From Vibrio sinus (GTDB lineage: Bacteria > Pseudomonadota > Gammaproteobacteria > Enterobacterales > Vibrionaceae), in the NCBI RefSeq assembly GCF_023634645.1, contig NZ_JAMKMR010000008.1, forward strand, positions 62,001-126,000: a DNA stretch of 64,000 nucleotides, read 5' to 3'. The position numbers and the translations under genes were made by a program. Position 1 is the stretch's first letter. Every line of letters begins with the position of its first letter. This document shows positions 28,571 to 38,796 of the stretch, piece after piece. The notes beneath the pieces are model-generated. The model made no database searches. It was not told the origin of the DNA and worked only from the letters and a program-made list of their open reading frames with translations.

Positions 28571-29794
28571 TTACCTAAACTGTTTATCTATTATTATATT
28601 AATAGGTTGCCCTAATTTTACAACAGAGCTCTCACCATACCAATCCCCTTTCTTGGTCGACACATTCCCATCGGTATCGATTCTGGCTTTTACTATCACA
28701 GCGCTAAGATCTGATATTTTCCGGCCTTGAATCATGCTATTGCTATCATCAAGAACCATTTTCACCGGAAACTGACTAGCTGGATAGCGAGCAGCTGCTA
28801 CTGGCATGGGCGCCCCATCGGGTGTATGGACAGAAACAATCAACACGGAATTAGGCTTGACGACTACACCCTGCCCAAGAGACACCGTCACGGGAACCGA
28901 TTGGCTTATGTCCTTAGTCTTACCGGATATCTCTTGCTTGGCAAGCGCAATGCTTTTTTCTAGCATCGCGTAACGCTCATCTTCTGGGCTAATCAATCGC
29001 TGCATTTGCTGCCAATACTCAATTGCTCTTTGATATTGCTGGCCTTCAAACGCATCAAAGGCAATCATCGATAACACCTGCAAATTTGCGTAACCTTGCT
29101 CAATTAACCCCTGTAATAGCTTACGCGCCAAGTTATGATCGCTCTCTTCTTGCGATGTCATTAATGCCTGAGCGTATCCCAACTGTATGGTTGGACTGTT
29201 AGGGTTCATTTTGTAAGCACGCTGCATGGCATCAACGGCCGTATTGCTATCTCTACTAGCAATACCAATTTTACCCAACAGTAGCCATCCCATTGCGTCA
29301 CCAGGCTGATAAAACAATCGAGTTCGAAGGGCTAGAGTGAGATCATTTAGCTCTTGCTCTGTCATTGGCTGACTAGATTCTGTCATCAATTTTTTCGACA
29401 ATTCTGGTAACCGTGCGGATACCTGATGCCAATCCTGTACTTGCTTGAGACCGCCATAAACCAAATACAGGCTGTATGACACAACGACAACAAACACCAT
29501 TGACAATACAATAATGGCTTTGGGTGCTGCATTGGGTGCTTTGCCAACAGAATATGTTTCCGGAATATCATCCAATAATGACTGCTTTAAGTCATTCACC
29601 ATTTCCTGATTGTTTCCCACCAAACCAGCGTCGGCTTCTTGAGCCAACTCGCCAAGGCGATCTTTATAGAAAGCTTTATTTAACTCGTCTCGTGCCGCCT
29701 GATCTCTTACATCGCTTCTCTTAAACAAAGGAAAAGCGACAATTAGGCAGCCAAATAAAACGATAGCGACAGTCGCAAACCAAAATATAGCCAT
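28571..29794 (-). CDS. ccmI: Cytochrome c maturation protein CcmI
   Basis: 407 residues: two N-terminal membrane helices (MAIFWFATVAIVLFGCLIVA and one at about 93-112) flanking a cytoplasmic loop, then a periplasmic TPR region (about 150-300; AMGWLLLGKIGIASRDSNTAVDAMQRAYK) and a C-terminal beta domain. CcmI chaperones apocytochrome c to the CcmFH ligase. Last gene of the ccm operon; its start abuts the ccmH stop. Confidence 0.93.
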   Translation of the reverse strand: MAIFWFATVAIVLFGCLIVAFPLFKRSDVRDQAARDELNKAFYKDRLGELAQEADAGLVGNNQEMVNDLKQSLLDDIPETYSVGKAPNAAPKAIIVLSMVFVVVVSYSLYLVYGGLKQVQDWHQVSARLPELSKKLMTESSQPMTEQELNDLTLALRTRLFYQPGDAMGWLLLGKIGIASRDSNTAVDAMQRAYKMNPNSPTIQLGYAQALMTSQEESDHNLARKLLQGLIEQGYANLQVLSMIAFDAFEGQQYQRAIEYWQQMQRLISPEDERYAMLEKSIALAKQEISGKTKDISQSVPVTVSLGQGVVVKPNSVLIVSVHTPDGAPMPVAAARYPASQFPVKMVLDDSNSMIQGRKISDLSAVIVKARIDTDGNVSTKKGDWYGESSVVKLGQPINIIIDKQFR

Positions 29795-30270
29795 TACTCC
29801 TCTTCTCCTTTTTGCTTTTTATCGAGAAGTTCGTTGAGTTTGGACTCCTTATCCTCATCCCAACCGCCCACCTGAGTCGCTTTGGACATTTTTCGGCTAC
29901 GTAACAATATCAAACCAAACCCTATAATGAGCACCAACCCAGGACCAACCCATAAGATTGCCGTGGACCAATTAAAAGGAGGATTGTAAGTGACAAAATT
30001 GCCGTAACGGGCAACCATGTAATCGACAATTTGCTGTTTAGACTGGCCTTCTTTTGTCATTTGGTAGACTTTTTGGCGTAAGTCTTGTGCAAGAGGTGCG
30101 TTGGAATCAGCAATGGTGTTGTTTTGACATTTCGGACAACGCAATGTATTGCTTAACTCTTGAAACTGTTTTTGTTGCTGCTGAGAATCAAAGTCATACA
30201 CTTCAATTGCAGCGTATGAGATTGAGCTAAAAGAGACCCACACTAATATCGCCAACAGAAATTTTTTCAT
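29794..30270 (-). CDS. ccmH: Cytochrome c maturation thioreductase CcmH
   Basis: 158 residues with signal peptide (cut near SYAA), the active site LRCPKCQNN, and a C-terminal membrane helix (STAILWVGPGLVLIIGFGLILL) followed by a charged tail. It keeps apocytochrome CXXCH cysteines reduced for heme ligation with CcmF. Overlaps ccmG by 4 bp. Confidence 0.96.
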   Translation of the reverse strand: MKKFLLAILVWVSFSSISYAAIEVYDFDSQQQQKQFQELSNTLRCPKCQNNTIADSNAPLAQDLRQKVYQMTKEGQSKQQIVDYMVARYGNFVTYNPPFNWSTAILWVGPGLVLIIGFGLILLRSRKMSKATQVGGWDEDKESKLNELLDKKQKGEEE

Positions 30271-30821
30271 GACTGCGCCTCTGCCTTCATTTGTTCGTAT
30301 ATTTGCTTTAACGTGCCATTCCAGTTTTTCGGGTTTACATCGCCAATATGTCGATAACGAATAATCCCGTTAGCATCTATGAAGAAGGTTTCGGGTGCAC
30401 CATATACACCAAGATCTAGGCCAAGCATTCCGTTCCCGTCATAAAGGCTGATTAAATAAGGGTTACCCAGTTTATTTAACCAATTGACCGCTTTCTCCCG
30501 CTGATCTTTATAGTCCAGACCAATAATTTTCACCCCTTGGCCTGCCAGTTCATTGAGATATTGATGCTCTGAGTAACACGTTGGGCACCAGGTTGCCCAA
30601 ACATTAAGAAGAAGTGGCTCACCTTTAAATATACTCTGATCATACAACTTTCCTGGCTCGGCCAAATCCTCTAAACGAAAGTTAGGAACAGGTTTACCTA
30701 TTAGCACAGACTCAAGCTTGGTGGGGTCATCCCCTTCTGAATTTCGGACCAGTTGAACAGCGAACACAGCAAAAAGGATTAAGAAAGCCGCTAAGGGGAT
30801 AAAGAGTATTTTCTTATTCAT
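30267..30821 (-). CDS. ccmG: Periplasmic thioredoxin-like CcmG/DsbE
   Basis: 184 residues: an N-terminal membrane anchor, then a thioredoxin fold with ATWCPTCYSEH as active site and the GVYGAPETFFID cis-proline region. It reduces CcmH or the apocytochrome using electrons from DsbD. Lies between ccmF and ccmH. Confidence 0.97.
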   Translation of the reverse strand: MNKKILFIPLAAFLILFAVFAVQLVRNSEGDDPTKLESVLIGKPVPNFRLEDLAEPGKLYDQSIFKGEPLLLNVWATWCPTCYSEHQYLNELAGQGVKIIGLDYKDQREKAVNWLNKLGNPYLISLYDGNGMLGLDLGVYGAPETFFIDANGIIRYRHIGDVNPKNWNGTLKQIYEQMKAEAQS

Positions 30822-30823
30822 GG

Positions 30824-32797
30824 TTACGCCTCCTGCTCTTGGGCTGCGATGTTAGCGGAAGCCTTTCTAAACCGGTAACGTTTATCACTTATCGCCAATC
30901 CTCCACCAATAGCCATGAGTAACGCGCCAGCCCATATCCAGCGTACAAATGGCTTATAGTAAATGCGCACCGCCCAAGATTTTCCATCGTCTAGCCGCTC
31001 CCCCATCGCAACATACAGATCTCGAGTAAAACCACGATCGATTGCCGCTTCTGTCATCATGGATCGCGCAGTGCGATAGAAGCGTTTTTCAGCATGCAGC
31101 GTATTCACAGGTTTACCATTATGAGTGACATTAAAGTCTGCGATGTAGCCATCATAATTAGGCCCATCATGATTACGTAAGCCAGCAAAATAGAAGTCAT
31201 AACCTTCGATTTGGAAATGTTCACCCGGTGCCAATCTAACGTCTCTTTCAATGCTATAGTTTTGCACCATAGCAATACCAATGACGCTTACCGCCAAGCC
31301 GATGTGCCCCAGCATCATTGACCAATGACTACGCTGAAGTTTTCTCACACCCTGCCAAAATGAATGCCGATGCGTCGCCCTTTCATATAACTCAAAGCCA
31401 TGCATGCTAATAATCCACAATGCCATGATCCAGCCTAGATAAGCCATAAACGTAAAGCTGTCCGCCAATAAAAAGACAAACAGAGCACCGCCTAAAAGAG
31501 CAATGGCCGCAGATACAATAGACGGTTTAACAAGCTTACTGAGATTATCTTTTTTCCAACGAATCAGCGGACCTATTCCTAATAGAAGTGTAAAGGGCAC
31601 CATCAACCAGGCAAATAACATGTTGAAAAACGGAGCACCAATAGAGACGGAGCCAAGCCCGAGTTGTTTATGAACTAGAGGTAGCAGTGTACCGATGAGT
31701 ACCACCACAAGGGCGGCAATAAGTATGACATTGTTACCTAGCAGGGCATTTTCTCTGGATACTAGCTCAAAGTTACTTTGCGCCCGGACCGCGCCACCCT
31801 TGAGGGCGAACAACAATAGTGACCCGCCAATAACCACAACCAAGAACGCCAAAATAAACATTCCTCTTGCGGGATCCGAAGCAAACGCATGTACGGACAC
31901 CAAAATGCCGGAACGCACTAGGAATGTACCCAATAAACTCAGTGAAAATGCGGAGATGGCAAGCAGCACGGTCCAAGCCTTGAAGGTGCCACGTTTTTCA
32001 GTCACCGCCAAAGAATGCATTAGAGCGGTCCCTGCCAACCAGGGCATGAAAGATGCGTTTTCTACCGGATCCCAAAACCACCAGCCCCCCCAGCCTAATT
32101 CGTAATATGCCCACCAAGAGCCGAGCGCAATACCTAGAGTTAAAAACAGCCACGCGGCTGTTGTCCACGGACGAGACCAACGAGCCCAGGCGGTATCTAG
32201 TCGTCCGGTCATAAGTGATGCTATAGCAAAAGAGAAAGCAACAGAAAAGCCTACGTAGCCCATATACAACATTGGCGGATGTATGATAAGCCCCGGATCT
32301 TGAAGAAGTGGGTTGAGATCTCTGCCATCAACAGGGAAGAAAGGCAAAGTGCGTACGAATGGATTGGAGGTAACAATGATAAAAAGTAAAAAGCCAACAC
32401 TAATCAAACCCATAATGGCGAGCACTCGCGCGACCGACTCTTGTGGCATTCCGCGACTAAATGTCGCGACGGCTATTGTCCAGGCCGCTTGAATTAATAC
32501 CCATAAAAGTAACGAGCCTTCATGTGCTCCCCACACTGCCGTTAATCGGTAGTACCAAGGCAATTGGCTGTTGGAGTTACTCGCAACATATTGCAGCGTA
32601 AAATCATTGGTGTAAAACGACCAAAGTAATATACAAAAAGACAAAAGAATCAAAGTAAACATTCCAAATGATAACGGCCTTGCGGTAGCCATTAGCATTC
32701 GATTGTTCTTTGACGCTCCAACTAAAGGTAACACACTTAGTAGCAACGCCATTGAAAGCGCAACAATCAATGCAAATTGACCTACTTCAGCAATCAT
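30824..32797 (-). CDS. ccmF: Heme lyase subunit CcmF
   Basis: 657 residues, about 15 membrane segments. The WWD heme-handling motif is visible as [19 protein letters not shown], and conserved His residues flank it. It joins heme from holo-CcmE to apocytochrome c with CcmH. Overlaps ccmE by 4 bp. Confidence 0.97.
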   Translation of the reverse strand: MIAEVGQFALIVALSMALLLSVLPLVGASKNNRMLMATARPLSFGMFTLILLSFCILLWSFYTNDFTLQYVASNSNSQLPWYYRLTAVWGAHEGSLLLWVLIQAAWTIAVATFSRGMPQESVARVLAIMGLISVGFLLFIIVTSNPFVRTLPFFPVDGRDLNPLLQDPGLIIHPPMLYMGYVGFSVAFSFAIASLMTGRLDTAWARWSRPWTTAAWLFLTLGIALGSWWAYYELGWGGWWFWDPVENASFMPWLAGTALMHSLAVTEKRGTFKAWTVLLAISAFSLSLLGTFLVRSGILVSVHAFASDPARGMFILAFLVVVIGGSLLLFALKGGAVRAQSNFELVSRENALLGNNVILIAALVVVLIGTLLPLVHKQLGLGSVSIGAPFFNMLFAWLMVPFTLLLGIGPLIRWKKDNLSKLVKPSIVSAAIALLGGALFVFLLADSFTFMAYLGWIMALWIISMHGFELYERATHRHSFWQGVRKLQRSHWSMMLGHIGLAVSVIGIAMVQNYSIERDVRLAPGEHFQIEGYDFYFAGLRNHDGPNYDGYIADFNVTHNGKPVNTLHAEKRFYRTARSMMTEAAIDRGFTRDLYVAMGERLDDGKSWAVRIYYKPFVRWIWAGALLMAIGGGLAISDKRYRFRKASANIAAQEQEA

Positions 32798-33279
32798 TGA
32801 ACGCTTCCTTGTGTTTGTTGTGTTGTGTATTTGAGCGGTTGGTGGTTCTTTTTCATTGCTTCGGCAATCTCTGGTGGCATGTACTCTTCATCGTGCTTCG
32901 CCAACACTTCAAATGCCTCAACCGTATTGTCGTTTTTCAGTACACCTTGGGCCACAATACCTTGCCCCTCGCGAAACAGATCAGGTAGGATGCCGTTGTA
33001 TGTCACAATCACTGTGGGGCCAACATCACGAAGCTGAAAACTGACCAACAAAGAGTTCGGATCTCTCTTAACTGAACCTGCTACCACCATCCCACCAATT
33101 CGTAATCTCTGGCCTACTTCTGGCTTAGTTCCATCTGGCTTTCCGTCTACAAGCTCAGTTGGCGTATAAAACAAATCCATATTTTGACTTAATGCGTACA
33201 ATATTAAACCAACCGTCACTCCGACACCGATTATCAGAGACAACACAATCCCTAACCGTTTTTTTCTCCGTGGATTCAT
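32794..33279 (-). CDS. ccmE: Periplasmic heme chaperone CcmE
   Basis: 161 residues: basic N-terminus MNPRRKKRL, one membrane helix, an OB-fold domain, and the covalent heme ligand His129 in [10 protein letters not shown] with the nearby Tyr. It receives heme from CcmC and hands it to CcmF. Overlaps ccmD and ccmF by 4 bp each. Confidence 0.97.
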   Translation of the reverse strand: MNPRRKKRLGIVLSLIIGVGVTVGLILYALSQNMDLFYTPTELVDGKPDGTKPEVGQRLRIGGMVVAGSVKRDPNSLLVSFQLRDVGPTVIVTYNGILPDLFREGQGIVAQGVLKNDNTVEAFEVLAKHDEEYMPPEIAEAMKKNHQPLKYTTQQTQGSVQ

Positions 33280-33482
33280 AAGGTGTTCTCCAAATCCTTC
33301 GCCGCTTCAATTCGAGCCAAGCGATCTTTCCTTTTTTTCACGTGCTTCAGGACACTATTTTGATGACAAATACTCACGATAAGAAGAAGCAACAAGGCAC
33401 CAAATGTGATGGCAAATGCACTCCATACGTAAATGGCATACCCGCCCATGTTGATAAAATCATTCAATGTCTGAAAATACAT
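33276..33482 (-). CDS. ccmD: Small membrane protein CcmD
   Basis: 68 residues with one membrane helix and a basic cytoplasmic tail ([14 protein letters not shown]). It stabilises release of holo-CcmE from CcmABC. Its start coincides with the ccmC stop. Confidence 0.93.
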   Translation of the reverse strand: MYFQTLNDFINMGGYAIYVWSAFAITFGALLLLLIVSICHQNSVLKHVKKRKDRLARIEAAKDLENTL

Positions 33483-34237
33483 TATTCGACTCCCTCACCA
33501 AGCTTATCCATTGCCAATTTCTCTACCCAAGGACGATGACTGTCTTGCGTTAAAATTTCACTCCGAAGACGAATCATGGTGACCGTGGCAAAAAAGAAAG
33601 CAAACCCCAAGATATTGAGCAAAAGTGGCCACAACATACCAGTTGCGATGGAAGGTTTATCAAATTTAGTAATGGTTGCGCCTTGATGAAGCGTGTTCCA
33701 CCACTCTACGGAATAGTGAATAATCGGAATATTAACAACACCAACTAAGGCGAGAATACCTGCCGCTTTTGCTGCCGTTTTCTGATCGTCAAAGGCGTGA
33801 TACAAAGCAATAACACCAAGATATAGAAACAACAAGATGAGCTCTGAGGTCAGCCTAGCATCCCAAACCCACCAAGTTCCCCACATGGGTTTTCCCCAAA
33901 TAGCCCCAGTGACGAGAGCAATAAATGTAAAAACTGCGCCAATTGGTGCCATAGCCGATGCTGCTAGGTCGGAGGTTCTAATTTGCCACACCATCCCTAT
34001 GAATGCCGCAATCGCCATCGACATGTACACCCCCATCGACCAAATGGCCGCAGGTACATGTATATAGATGATTCTAAAACTATCACCTTGCTGGTAATCA
34101 GCAGGGGCGAACGCAAGGCCCCATATTGTTCCTATTAATAAACACGCTATTGCCAACATGGCAAACCATGGCAAGAGCTTGCCACAAAGTCGATAAGCCG
34201 ACTCGGGTTTAGCGTAAGGGTGTAACCATTTCCACAT
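33482..34237 (-). CDS. ccmC: Heme handling protein CcmC
   Basis: 251 residues, six membrane segments, WWD motif GTWWVWDARLTSELILL and His residues in IYIHVPAA and HYSVEWWNTLHQG. It attaches heme to CcmE. Separated from ccmB by an unusual 151 bp gap, while all later ccm genes touch or overlap. Confidence 0.97.
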   Translation of the reverse strand: MWKWLHPYAKPESAYRLCGKLLPWFAMLAIACLLIGTIWGLAFAPADYQQGDSFRIIYIHVPAAIWSMGVYMSMAIAAFIGMVWQIRTSDLAASAMAPIGAVFTFIALVTGAIWGKPMWGTWWVWDARLTSELILLFLYLGVIALYHAFDDQKTAAKAAGILALVGVVNIPIIHYSVEWWNTLHQGATITKFDKPSIATGMLWPLLLNILGFAFFFATVTMIRLRSEILTQDSHRPWVEKLAMDKLGEGVE

Positions 34238-34388
34238 TGCTCGTACTCACTATTGTGTTAGAACATTCTGCCTTTGGCATTTAGCATGATCTTGTTATTA
34301 GGCAGACTATCCGTTTTGTTTTTATTTACTTAGTTTAAAAATACGTTATCCCTTAGAAAGCACGCTCATTAAGCGTCTAGAATCTTTG
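34238..34388 (-). other. 151 bp gap between ccmB and ccmC
   Basis: AT-rich, no open frame of note. It contains a small hairpin ACGCT-taatg-AGCGT (34362-34376) followed on the minus strand by GCTTTCT. This may be a weak attenuator or precede an internal promoter for ccmCDEFGHI. Confidence 0.45.
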
Positions 34389-35057
34389 CTAGTTCACATT
34401 AACTTTTAACGCCGCAGCAATGGCGAAGGGTGTCAGCGTGATAGATCCCACTAGCATGGCTCCGAGTATGGCTATCTGACCGTTGTAGGCGATACCTAGA
34501 GAACCCGCTTCAATAGCCGATGTGGCGAATATCAAAATCGGCACATACAATGGAAGCACTAATAAACTCAGCAAGACTCCGCCTTTTTGCAACCCTACCG
34601 TTAGAGCCACACCTATTGCTCCAATAAAACTTAATGTTGGCGTTCCAATTAATAAGGTCCAAAAAGCCGCCAACCAGGTATTAAAATCAAGAGAGAGGAA
34701 TATGGACAGTAATGGGCTAATCAATAGCAAAGGCAACCCCGTCAAAACCCAGTGGGCAATCACCTTTGCAATGGCAACCATTGGGATGGGAAGTGGCGTT
34801 AACATCATTTGCTCCAGAGAGCCATCTTGGAAGTCATCACGAAACAGTCGTTCCAGAGATAGGAGTGAGGACAACAATGCTGCCACCCAAATAATGCCAG
34901 GTGCAATTCGGGCAAGTAAACTGGGTTCAGGTCCAATTCCTAAAGGAAATAAGGTAATAACAATAATGAAGAACCAAAGAGGGTTAAAAATATCTGCTTG
35001 TCTTCGATAAGCAATTAATAACTCTCTGTGCACTACCGTCATCATTGCAGATATCAT
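34389..35057 (-). CDS. ccmB: Heme exporter permease CcmB
   Basis: 222 residues with six membrane segments, beginning MMTVVHRELLIAYRR and carrying the family FRDDFQDGSLEQMML motif after the second helix. It is the membrane part of the CcmAB ABC complex that releases holo-CcmE. One base separates it from ccmA. Confidence 0.96.
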   Translation of the reverse strand: MISAMMTVVHRELLIAYRRQADIFNPLWFFIIVITLFPLGIGPEPSLLARIAPGIIWVAALLSSLLSLERLFRDDFQDGSLEQMMLTPLPIPMVAIAKVIAHWVLTGLPLLLISPLLSIFLSLDFNTWLAAFWTLLIGTPTLSFIGAIGVALTVGLQKGGVLLSLLVLPLYVPILIFATSAIEAGSLGIAYNGQIAILGAMLVGSITLTPFAIAAALKVNVN

Positions 35058-35058
35058 G

Positions 35059-35679
35059 TTAGGCCCCTAATTTTATTCTTCTGAGGTTGTCATATTGGGC
35101 AAACATGTCTTGATGAGTCGTCAGCAATACCATCCCTCCATTTTCGGCATGAGACAAAAATAAAGACTCTAGAACTTTTACTCCCTGTTTATCGATAGCA
35201 GTAAGTGGCTCGTCTAGAATCCAAATTTTTTGATTGCTCAACCAAAGCCGAGCAAGGGCAACTCTGCGCTGCTGACCTGCAGACAACTGTGATACGTGCA
35301 TGTCTTCTCGTCCAGCCAATCCAACTTTGGTCAAGGCGTGATAAATATCTTGTTTGCTGGTTTTGTGCGATGAGTGGATAGCAAGGAAAAAGCGTAAGTT
35401 TTCATACGCCGTAAGCTCTTTCTTAATGCCAGTATGATGGCCTAAGAAAATCAATTGCGAGTAATAATCGTCTCGCGAGGATTTGATTGACTCTCCATTC
35501 CAATAGACATCACCAGACTCATAGTCAGCTAGACCTGCGATGATCCTCAATAGTGTCGTTTTTCCGGCACCATTGCGGCCTTCAACTTGAACTATTTCTC
35601 CAGCATCGATTTGAAATGTCAATGCTTCAAATAGAACTCTGTCATCTCGAATCGCAGTGAGTTGATTTACGTCTAACAT
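35059..35679 (-). CDS. ccmA: Heme exporter ATP-binding protein CcmA
   Basis: 206 residues, ABC ATPase: Walker A GRNGAGKTTLLR, signature LSAGQQRRVALAR, Walker B WILDEPLTAID, switch LLTTHQD. First gene of ccmABCDEFGHI. Its promoter must lie in the 292 bp upstream. Confidence 0.97.
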   Translation of the reverse strand: MLDVNQLTAIRDDRVLFEALTFQIDAGEIVQVEGRNGAGKTTLLRIIAGLADYESGDVYWNGESIKSSRDDYYSQLIFLGHHTGIKKELTAYENLRFFLAIHSSHKTSKQDIYHALTKVGLAGREDMHVSQLSAGQQRRVALARLWLSNQKIWILDEPLTAIDKQGVKVLESLFLSHAENGGMVLLTTHQDMFAQYDNLRRIKLGA

Positions 35680-35971
35680 ATTCCATTACGTTGATAATTT
35701 GAGAGTATTTTGTGGCAGCACGTTGGCAATTTCTTGCCCTCGAATGTCCGCCCTAGTCTATCACAAACAAGTTGTGACTACAGTGAGTCACAACCATTCT
35801 CAATCACGAAACTTAGTAAGAATATATTAACGTTTATACCCAAGTTACTTTTAGATGCAGGATTCAGAGCATATTGAACATGAAACAACCACGCGTAACT
35901 CTAAGTCCGCCGGGTTTCGATTATATAGGGGAAGGGGTTCTGCGATTTGATACCACTCAAAATATATAGCG
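35680..35971. other. Intergenic region between the chemotaxis block and ccmA
   Basis: 292 bp without a gene. It holds a perfect inverted repeat GTTGTGACT-acagtg-AGTCACAAC (35771-35794) with a poor T tail on the minus strand, so either a weak terminator for the che genes or an operator for ccmA. The stretch 35830-35930 (TATACCCAAG...GATGCAGGATTCAGAG) looks like a dispersed vibrio intergenic sequence from memory, not verified. Confidence 0.45.
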
Positions 35972-36466
35972 TTATTTTCTACCGGCCGCCCTTTTTCTGA
36001 TTTTTGATGTTTTCTCTGGACTACTTTCCAATGGTGGGATGTGTTCTTTGCCAGCAATTTTTTTTTGCAGCGACATCATCAGCTCAGCTTCCGCTTTAGG
36101 AAGCTCACACTCTTCGATAAGCTCCTCGACATCGGCACCCAGACGAACCATTTTGGTCGCTCTTGAGTATAGCCGACCATCGTTGTCGTCTTGCTCAAGC
36201 TCCACAATACGTTCATTTAGATGTTGGATGATTTCTTGTTGCTCAGTCACCTTTTGCCCAAGACCAACGACGACAGAACGCACCTCGAGCAACTGTTTGT
36301 TGGACTTCTTAAGCTCTCTATCTAGCGAACGTACTTGCTGCCGACTTGCGTCAGCCACTGACACAAGTTTTCTTTTCAGTTTATAAATTGCTAACACCAG
36401 TAGCAAAACAACCAAGACTGCAACTCCAGCCAAACCTGGAGCACTTGTTATAAACGACATAATCAT
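35972..36466 (-). CDS. DUF2802 membrane protein of the chemotaxis block
   Basis: 164 residues: one N-terminal membrane helix, a coiled coil at about 35-90, then the DUF2802 region (RATKMVRLGADVEELIEECELPKAEAELM) and a basic tail. Its ATG overlaps the cheW stop (TAATG), so it is translated with cheW. Conserved at this site in vibrios; role unknown. Confidence 0.85.
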   Translation of the reverse strand: MIMSFITSAPGLAGVAVLVVLLLVLAIYKLKRKLVSVADASRQQVRSLDRELKKSNKQLLEVRSVVVGLGQKVTEQQEIIQHLNERIVELEQDDNDGRLYSRATKMVRLGADVEELIEECELPKAEAELMMSLQKKIAGKEHIPPLESSPEKTSKIRKRAAGRK

Positions 36467-36960
36467 TACAGGTGAGCCATTTCATCCCACTCTTCATCAG
36501 ATAGAAGTTTATTCAGGTCAACCAATATCAATAACTTGCCCTCGCGGTTACTGACCCCTTGGATAAATTTCGCACTTTCATCAGTACCCACACTTGGCGT
36601 CGTATCGATTTCTGAAGAGCGTAGATACACAACTTCGGCAACGCTATCGACTAAGATACCAATGACTTGACGTTCAGATTCAATGACGATAATCCTCGTA
36701 TTGTCAGTGATCTCCCCATCAGTCAGGCCAAACCGTGAACGAGTATCAATAACGGTAACCACATTACCCCGAAGGTTGATAATTCCCAGAACGTAGTTTG
36801 GTGCACCTGGTACGGGTGCAATCTCAGTGTAACGTAAGACTTCACGAACCTGCATTACGTTAATTCCGTAAGTCTCTTCCTCTAGTTGGAACGTCACCCA
36901 CTGAAGCACTTCGTCGTTAGACTGGTCTTTCCTTACTTCTACTTCGCTTGTTTGAGACAT
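36466..36960 (-). CDS. cheW: Chemotaxis coupling protein CheW
   Basis: 164 residues with a single CheW SH3-like domain: WVTFQLEEETYGINVMQVREVLR, APNYVLGIINLRGNVVTVID and GILVDSVAEVV. It links chemoreceptors to CheA. Lies between parP and the DUF2802 gene. Confidence 0.96.
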   Translation of the reverse strand: MSQTSEVEVRKDQSNDEVLQWVTFQLEEETYGINVMQVREVLRYTEIAPVPGAPNYVLGIINLRGNVVTVIDTRSRFGLTDGEITDNTRIIVIESERQVIGILVDSVAEVVYLRSSEIDTTPSVGTDESAKFIQGVSNREGKLLILVDLNKLLSDEEWDEMAHL

Positions 36961-36994
36961 ACCTTTTCCTCTCTCGTCGTTGCCGACCTATTCC

Positions 36995-38020
36995 CTATTC
37001 TTCGAGCGCTTTTACATCGAGCCCTGCATTAAGCATAGCTATCAATGCTTCAACATGTATTAAAGCGCACATTTTTTCTTTTACCATACCCGCAAGCCAT
37101 GGGCGTTTTCCTGCTTGCTCACGCCAACGAACCTTGTCTGAGTTAAGTATTTCAGTACCTTTAAGCTGAGTGCTCGCTAACCCCCAAAGGCTACTACCAA
37201 GCATTACAATATATTGATAGTTGTCTTTATAGCTTTCATCATGCAGTTTCTCTGCCATGACCCAACGAGCGGTATCCACTACATCTAGTTGGTTTTCATT
37301 GTTTGTCAGCAAACCTAAATACCATTCTGGACGACCAATAAGATGGTTGAGCTCTCCCATTTTATGGATGCCACCCAGTTCATCTAGTGGAACAGCAAAG
37401 GTAATGGCATTCACTTCAAAATATAACACCTGAAAGTCTTCCGACCTGACTGTATTGTGCCATTCCTGTTCCGTTCCATCTCCAGCCTGAGTCTGCGGCT
37501 CCGAAACAACTTCAGTCTCTAGTTCAACGTCGACGGTTTCGACTACAACCTCTTCAACAGCAACGACATCATCTTCTGTAATATCAACTTGTAACGCTTC
37601 TAACGTTTGCTCAATTGCACTGTCAGATGCCTCAGACTCTAACTGTTTTTCCTCTTTAACCTGCTCGTCAACTACCGTTTCTACAATTGTATCTACTTGC
37701 GGTTTGCTGGCTGCTATCTGATCCGTGTTTTGTTCTAAAATTTCTTCTAGGTTTAACTTATCAACTATGTTTTCCGTTTCTAACTGTTCGAGTAACCTCT
37801 CCACATCTTGAAGGTTTGGTACATCCGCGTCATCATCTGGCTCATTAAAAGAAGATTGACTCTCTTCTATAGGTTGCGGTTTTAACTCATAATTTTCTGC
37901 AGGTGTTACCGCTTCTACTGGCCTTTCTTTAATGTTAACAACGGTCTCCTCGTCCAATAAGGATGAGAAATAATCATCCAGAGCTTGTTCACTTGATAAC
38001 CAAGAGTCATTGCTCATCAA
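36995..38020 (-). CDS. parP: Polar array protein ParP (CheW-like)
   Basis: 341 residues: a long acidic, Glu/Val/Pro-rich N-terminus (about 1-185) and a CheW-like C-terminal domain (about 200-330; VLYFEVNAITFAVPLDELGGI, RPEWYLGLLTNNENQLDVVD). In V. cholerae and V. parahaemolyticus ParP binds ParC and CheA and keeps chemotaxis arrays at the pole. It overlaps parC by 14 bp. Confidence 0.9.
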   Translation of the reverse strand: MMSNDSWLSSEQALDDYFSSLLDEETVVNIKERPVEAVTPAENYELKPQPIEESQSSFNEPDDDADVPNLQDVERLLEQLETENIVDKLNLEEILEQNTDQIAASKPQVDTIVETVVDEQVKEEKQLESEASDSAIEQTLEALQVDITEDDVVAVEEVVVETVDVELETEVVSEPQTQAGDGTEQEWHNTVRSEDFQVLYFEVNAITFAVPLDELGGIHKMGELNHLIGRPEWYLGLLTNNENQLDVVDTARWVMAEKLHDESYKDNYQYIVMLGSSLWGLASTQLKGTEILNSDKVRWREQAGKRPWLAGMVKEKMCALIHVEALIAMLNAGLDVKALEE

Positions 38021-38786
38021 ATGCTGACCTCTCTAAGAATATAAGTAATTGCTTATAGGCAAACACACCTCGGCTACCCGCCGCAAAGTGTGACACTGGC
38101 AAATGTTTTAAGCTGGCATCGCGAAATTTAGTATCAATAGGTACCGCAGATTTCCAGACCTGTTCAGGATAATCTTTTTTAAGCTGTGTCAGGGTTTTAA
38201 GCGAAGCGTTGGTTCGCTTGTCATACATGGTCGGAACAATAGTCACCCTGAAAGGCTGATGTCGAGATTTTTGCATGATAGCTAACGTGCGAATCATTCG
38301 CTCTAAGCCTTTCATCGCCAGAAACTCAGTTTGAACCGGGACTAAAATTCGATCGCTTGCTGCAAGCGCATTGACCATCATGACCCCCAAGATCGGTGGG
38401 CAATCGATAAGTACGTAATCGTACATCTCACTTAAACACTCTAAAGAGCGTTTCAAAATGAGCCCCATTCCACTTCGATTGCCCATCACTCTATCTAGCG
38501 TAGCAAGTGACATATGGGCGGGAATAATATCAATTCCCTCGACATTGGTTTCGCTAATCAAAGGGGTGATTAGCTCCGTGGTAAAATCTCGGAGCTGAAA
38601 TAAATCGAATAAACTTGCTGGCACACTGTCAGGGTCATATCCCAAATAGGTGGTTAATGAACCATGGGGATCGGTATCAACCAACAATACCCTCTTTCCT
38701 TGCTTACTTAGTAAACCCGCAAGCGTGATGGTTGTTGTCGTTTTTCCCACACCACCCTTTTGGTTTGCTACACTCCATACAATCAT
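38007..38786 (-). CDS. parC: ParA-like ATPase ParC for polar chemotaxis arrays
   Basis: 259 residues, ParA/MinD fold: deviant Walker A NQKGGVGKTTTTITLAG, VDTDPHGS, and DYVLIDCPPILGVM. It sits between cheB and parP, the position of the ParC ATPase that directs chemotaxis arrays to the cell poles (not topoisomerase IV ParC). Confidence 0.92.
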   Translation of the reverse strand: MIVWSVANQKGGVGKTTTTITLAGLLSKQGKRVLLVDTDPHGSLTTYLGYDPDSVPASLFDLFQLRDFTTELITPLISETNVEGIDIIPAHMSLATLDRVMGNRSGMGLILKRSLECLSEMYDYVLIDCPPILGVMMVNALAASDRILVPVQTEFLAMKGLERMIRTLAIMQKSRHQPFRVTIVPTMYDKRTNASLKTLTQLKKDYPEQVWKSAVPIDTKFRDASLKHLPVSHFAAGSRGVFAYKQLLIFLERSAFDEQ

Positions 38787-38796
38787 TGCTGTACCT

